Origin: Pyrinomonadaceae bacterium
GTDB lineage: Bacteria; Acidobacteriota; Blastocatellia; Pyrinomonadales; Pyrinomonadaceae
NCBI GenBank assembly: GCA_019694395.1
Contig: JAIBCC010000013.1
Coordinates: forward strand, 1-64,000
Length of the DNA stretch: 64,000 bases
Direction: 5' to 3'
The notes below the pieces were generated by a model. That model was not told the origin of the DNA and did not search any database. It worked only from the letters and a program-made list of their open reading frames with translations. Position numbers and translations under genes: made by a program. Shown piece by piece: positions 63,439 through 64,000 of this stretch; position 1 is the stretch's first letter, and each line of letters starts with the position of its first letter.

Positions 63439-63816
63439 TTACGGGCAATTACATACGCTCCGACAATACCTTTATTGTGGGCAATTTTTGCAGACGTAGT
63501 TGATTATATTGAATAGAAAAACTTCCCCCGCATTACCGGCGTAATTTTTGCGACATTTTTGTTTGCAATAAAAGCCGGGTTGGGTCTGTGTGGGGCAATC
63601 GGACTTTGGATTTTAAGCAGTTACGGTTATCAGACAAAGGCGGAGCAATCCGAAACTTCTTTGTTTGGAATTCGAATGACCTTAAGCATTTATCCAGCAA
63701 TTTGTTTAGCTGTTGTTTGTGTTTGTCTCTGGTTATATAAAATCAGTAAAGATTTGAATTTACAGATTCAAGACGAATTAAACGAACGGCGCAAAGGTTT
63801 TGCCAATCAGGAATAA
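63426..63816 (+). pseudogene. GPH-family (MelB/XylP-like) sugar symporter remnant
   Basis: Only the C-terminal part remains, in the frame of 63439: AITYAPTIPLLWAIFADVVDYIE, a TAG at 63514-63516 where Trp is expected, then NFPRITGVIFATFLFAIKAGLGL, GYQTKAEQSETSLFGIRMTLSI and a YKISKDLNLQIQDELNERR end. The pattern is the last third of glycoside-pentoside-hexuronide symporters. It lacks its start and has a nonsense codon. Its stop overlaps the ribosome-binding site of the GH10 gene, so it was probably part of that operon. Confidence 0.82.
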
Positions 63817-63826
63817 GGAGCATAAA

Positions 63827-64000
63827 ATGTTGAAAAAGTTTTGCACCAGTTTTTTTTTAATCGTTATTTTAACGTTGAATCTTTCAGCGCAGGCAACATT
63901 AAAAGAAGCTTTCAAAAAGGACTTTTTGATAGGTGCGGCATTGAATTCAAATCAATTTAATGAACGTGACAAAAATGGTGCCGAATTGGTCAAAAAACAA
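63827..64000 (+). CDS. GH10 endo-1,4-beta-xylanase (partial, cut by window end)
   Basis: 58 codons up to the window end. AAGGAG lies seven bases before ATG 63827. A signal peptide (about 1-21, ending LSAQ) is followed by TLKEAFKKDFLIGAALN and NGAELVKKQ, the conserved GH10 xylanase start (the family continues into the catalytic barrel). It would cut the xylan backbone outside the cell or in the periplasm. The remainder is outside the window. Confidence 0.87.
   Translation, partial: MLKKFCTSFFLIVILTLNLSAQATLKEAFKKDFLIGAALNSNQFNERDKNGAELVKKQ

Noticed and set aside
1..64000. CRISPR arrays, tRNA, rRNA, insertion sequences or prophage genes
   Set aside because: No regularly spaced repeats, tRNA-like cloverleaf, rRNA segment, transposase or phage protein was seen in the window.

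Overview
The window comes from an AT-rich Gram-negative bacterium, most likely an Acidobacteriota member (Blastocatellia/Pyrinomonadales type). This is inferred from the Oar-like TonB-dependent receptor with a carboxypeptidase-regulatory N-terminus, the BlaI/M56 operon with 29-residue repeats, DUF5335, and the mix of Wza/Wzc-type export with plant-polysaccharide hydrolases. No rRNA, tRNA, CRISPR array or insertion sequence was seen.

Region 1 (1-32442) is one large exopolysaccharide (EPS) locus. On the minus strand a 16-gene, tightly overlapping operon runs from 32083 down to 12629: single-domain response regulator, SpoIIE-phosphatase/anti-sigma-kinase fusion, STAS protein, Wza-like exporter, Wzc-like co-polymerase with a broken kinase site, six glycosyltransferases, Wzx flippase, Wzy-like polymerase, two acyltransferases and a secreted glycosidase. 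An rmlA-rmlC-rmlB set (10066-12427, plus) supplies dTDP-sugars. It diverges from a second minus operon (9691 to 1783): an active polyprenyl-phosphate sugar-1-phosphate transferase, two fusion proteins carrying catalytically dead copies of that domain, and a 1397-residue hybrid histidine kinase. An NtrC-type activator (182-1555) follows. Promoters matching the sigma-54 -24/-12 consensus precede all three EPS transcription units, with shared candidate enhancer motifs upstream. This makes a coherent picture: an enhancer-binding protein plus sigma-54 turns on the locus, and a partner-switching module co-transcribed with the machinery tunes it.

Region 2 (32443-41188) holds an HGSNAT/NagX-like membrane acyltransferase, a DUF5335-UspA-flavoprotein operon with its own sigma-54-like promoter, and a plus-strand alditol oxidase, GH3 beta-glucosidase and GH5 mannanase-like group.

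Region 3 (41200-45929) is a four-gene BlaI - M56 (BlaR1-like) - repeat protein - repeat protein operon. The peptidase and both secreted proteins share the same 29-residue repeat, and the promoter carries two overlapping dyads that look like the BlaI operator. This is the best candidate in the window for an undescribed signalling system.

Region 4 (46059-64000) is a hemicellulose/glucuronoxylan utilisation locus: esterase, NAD-dependent epimerase, PA14-containing GH3, SDR reductase, uronate isomerase-like protein, GH67 alpha-glucuronidase, polysaccharide deacetylase, GH35/DUF5597 enzyme, TonB-dependent receptor, divergent ROK repressor, a decayed GH3/GPH-transporter pseudogene pair fused at a short direct repeat, and the start of a GH10 xylanase cut by the window end.
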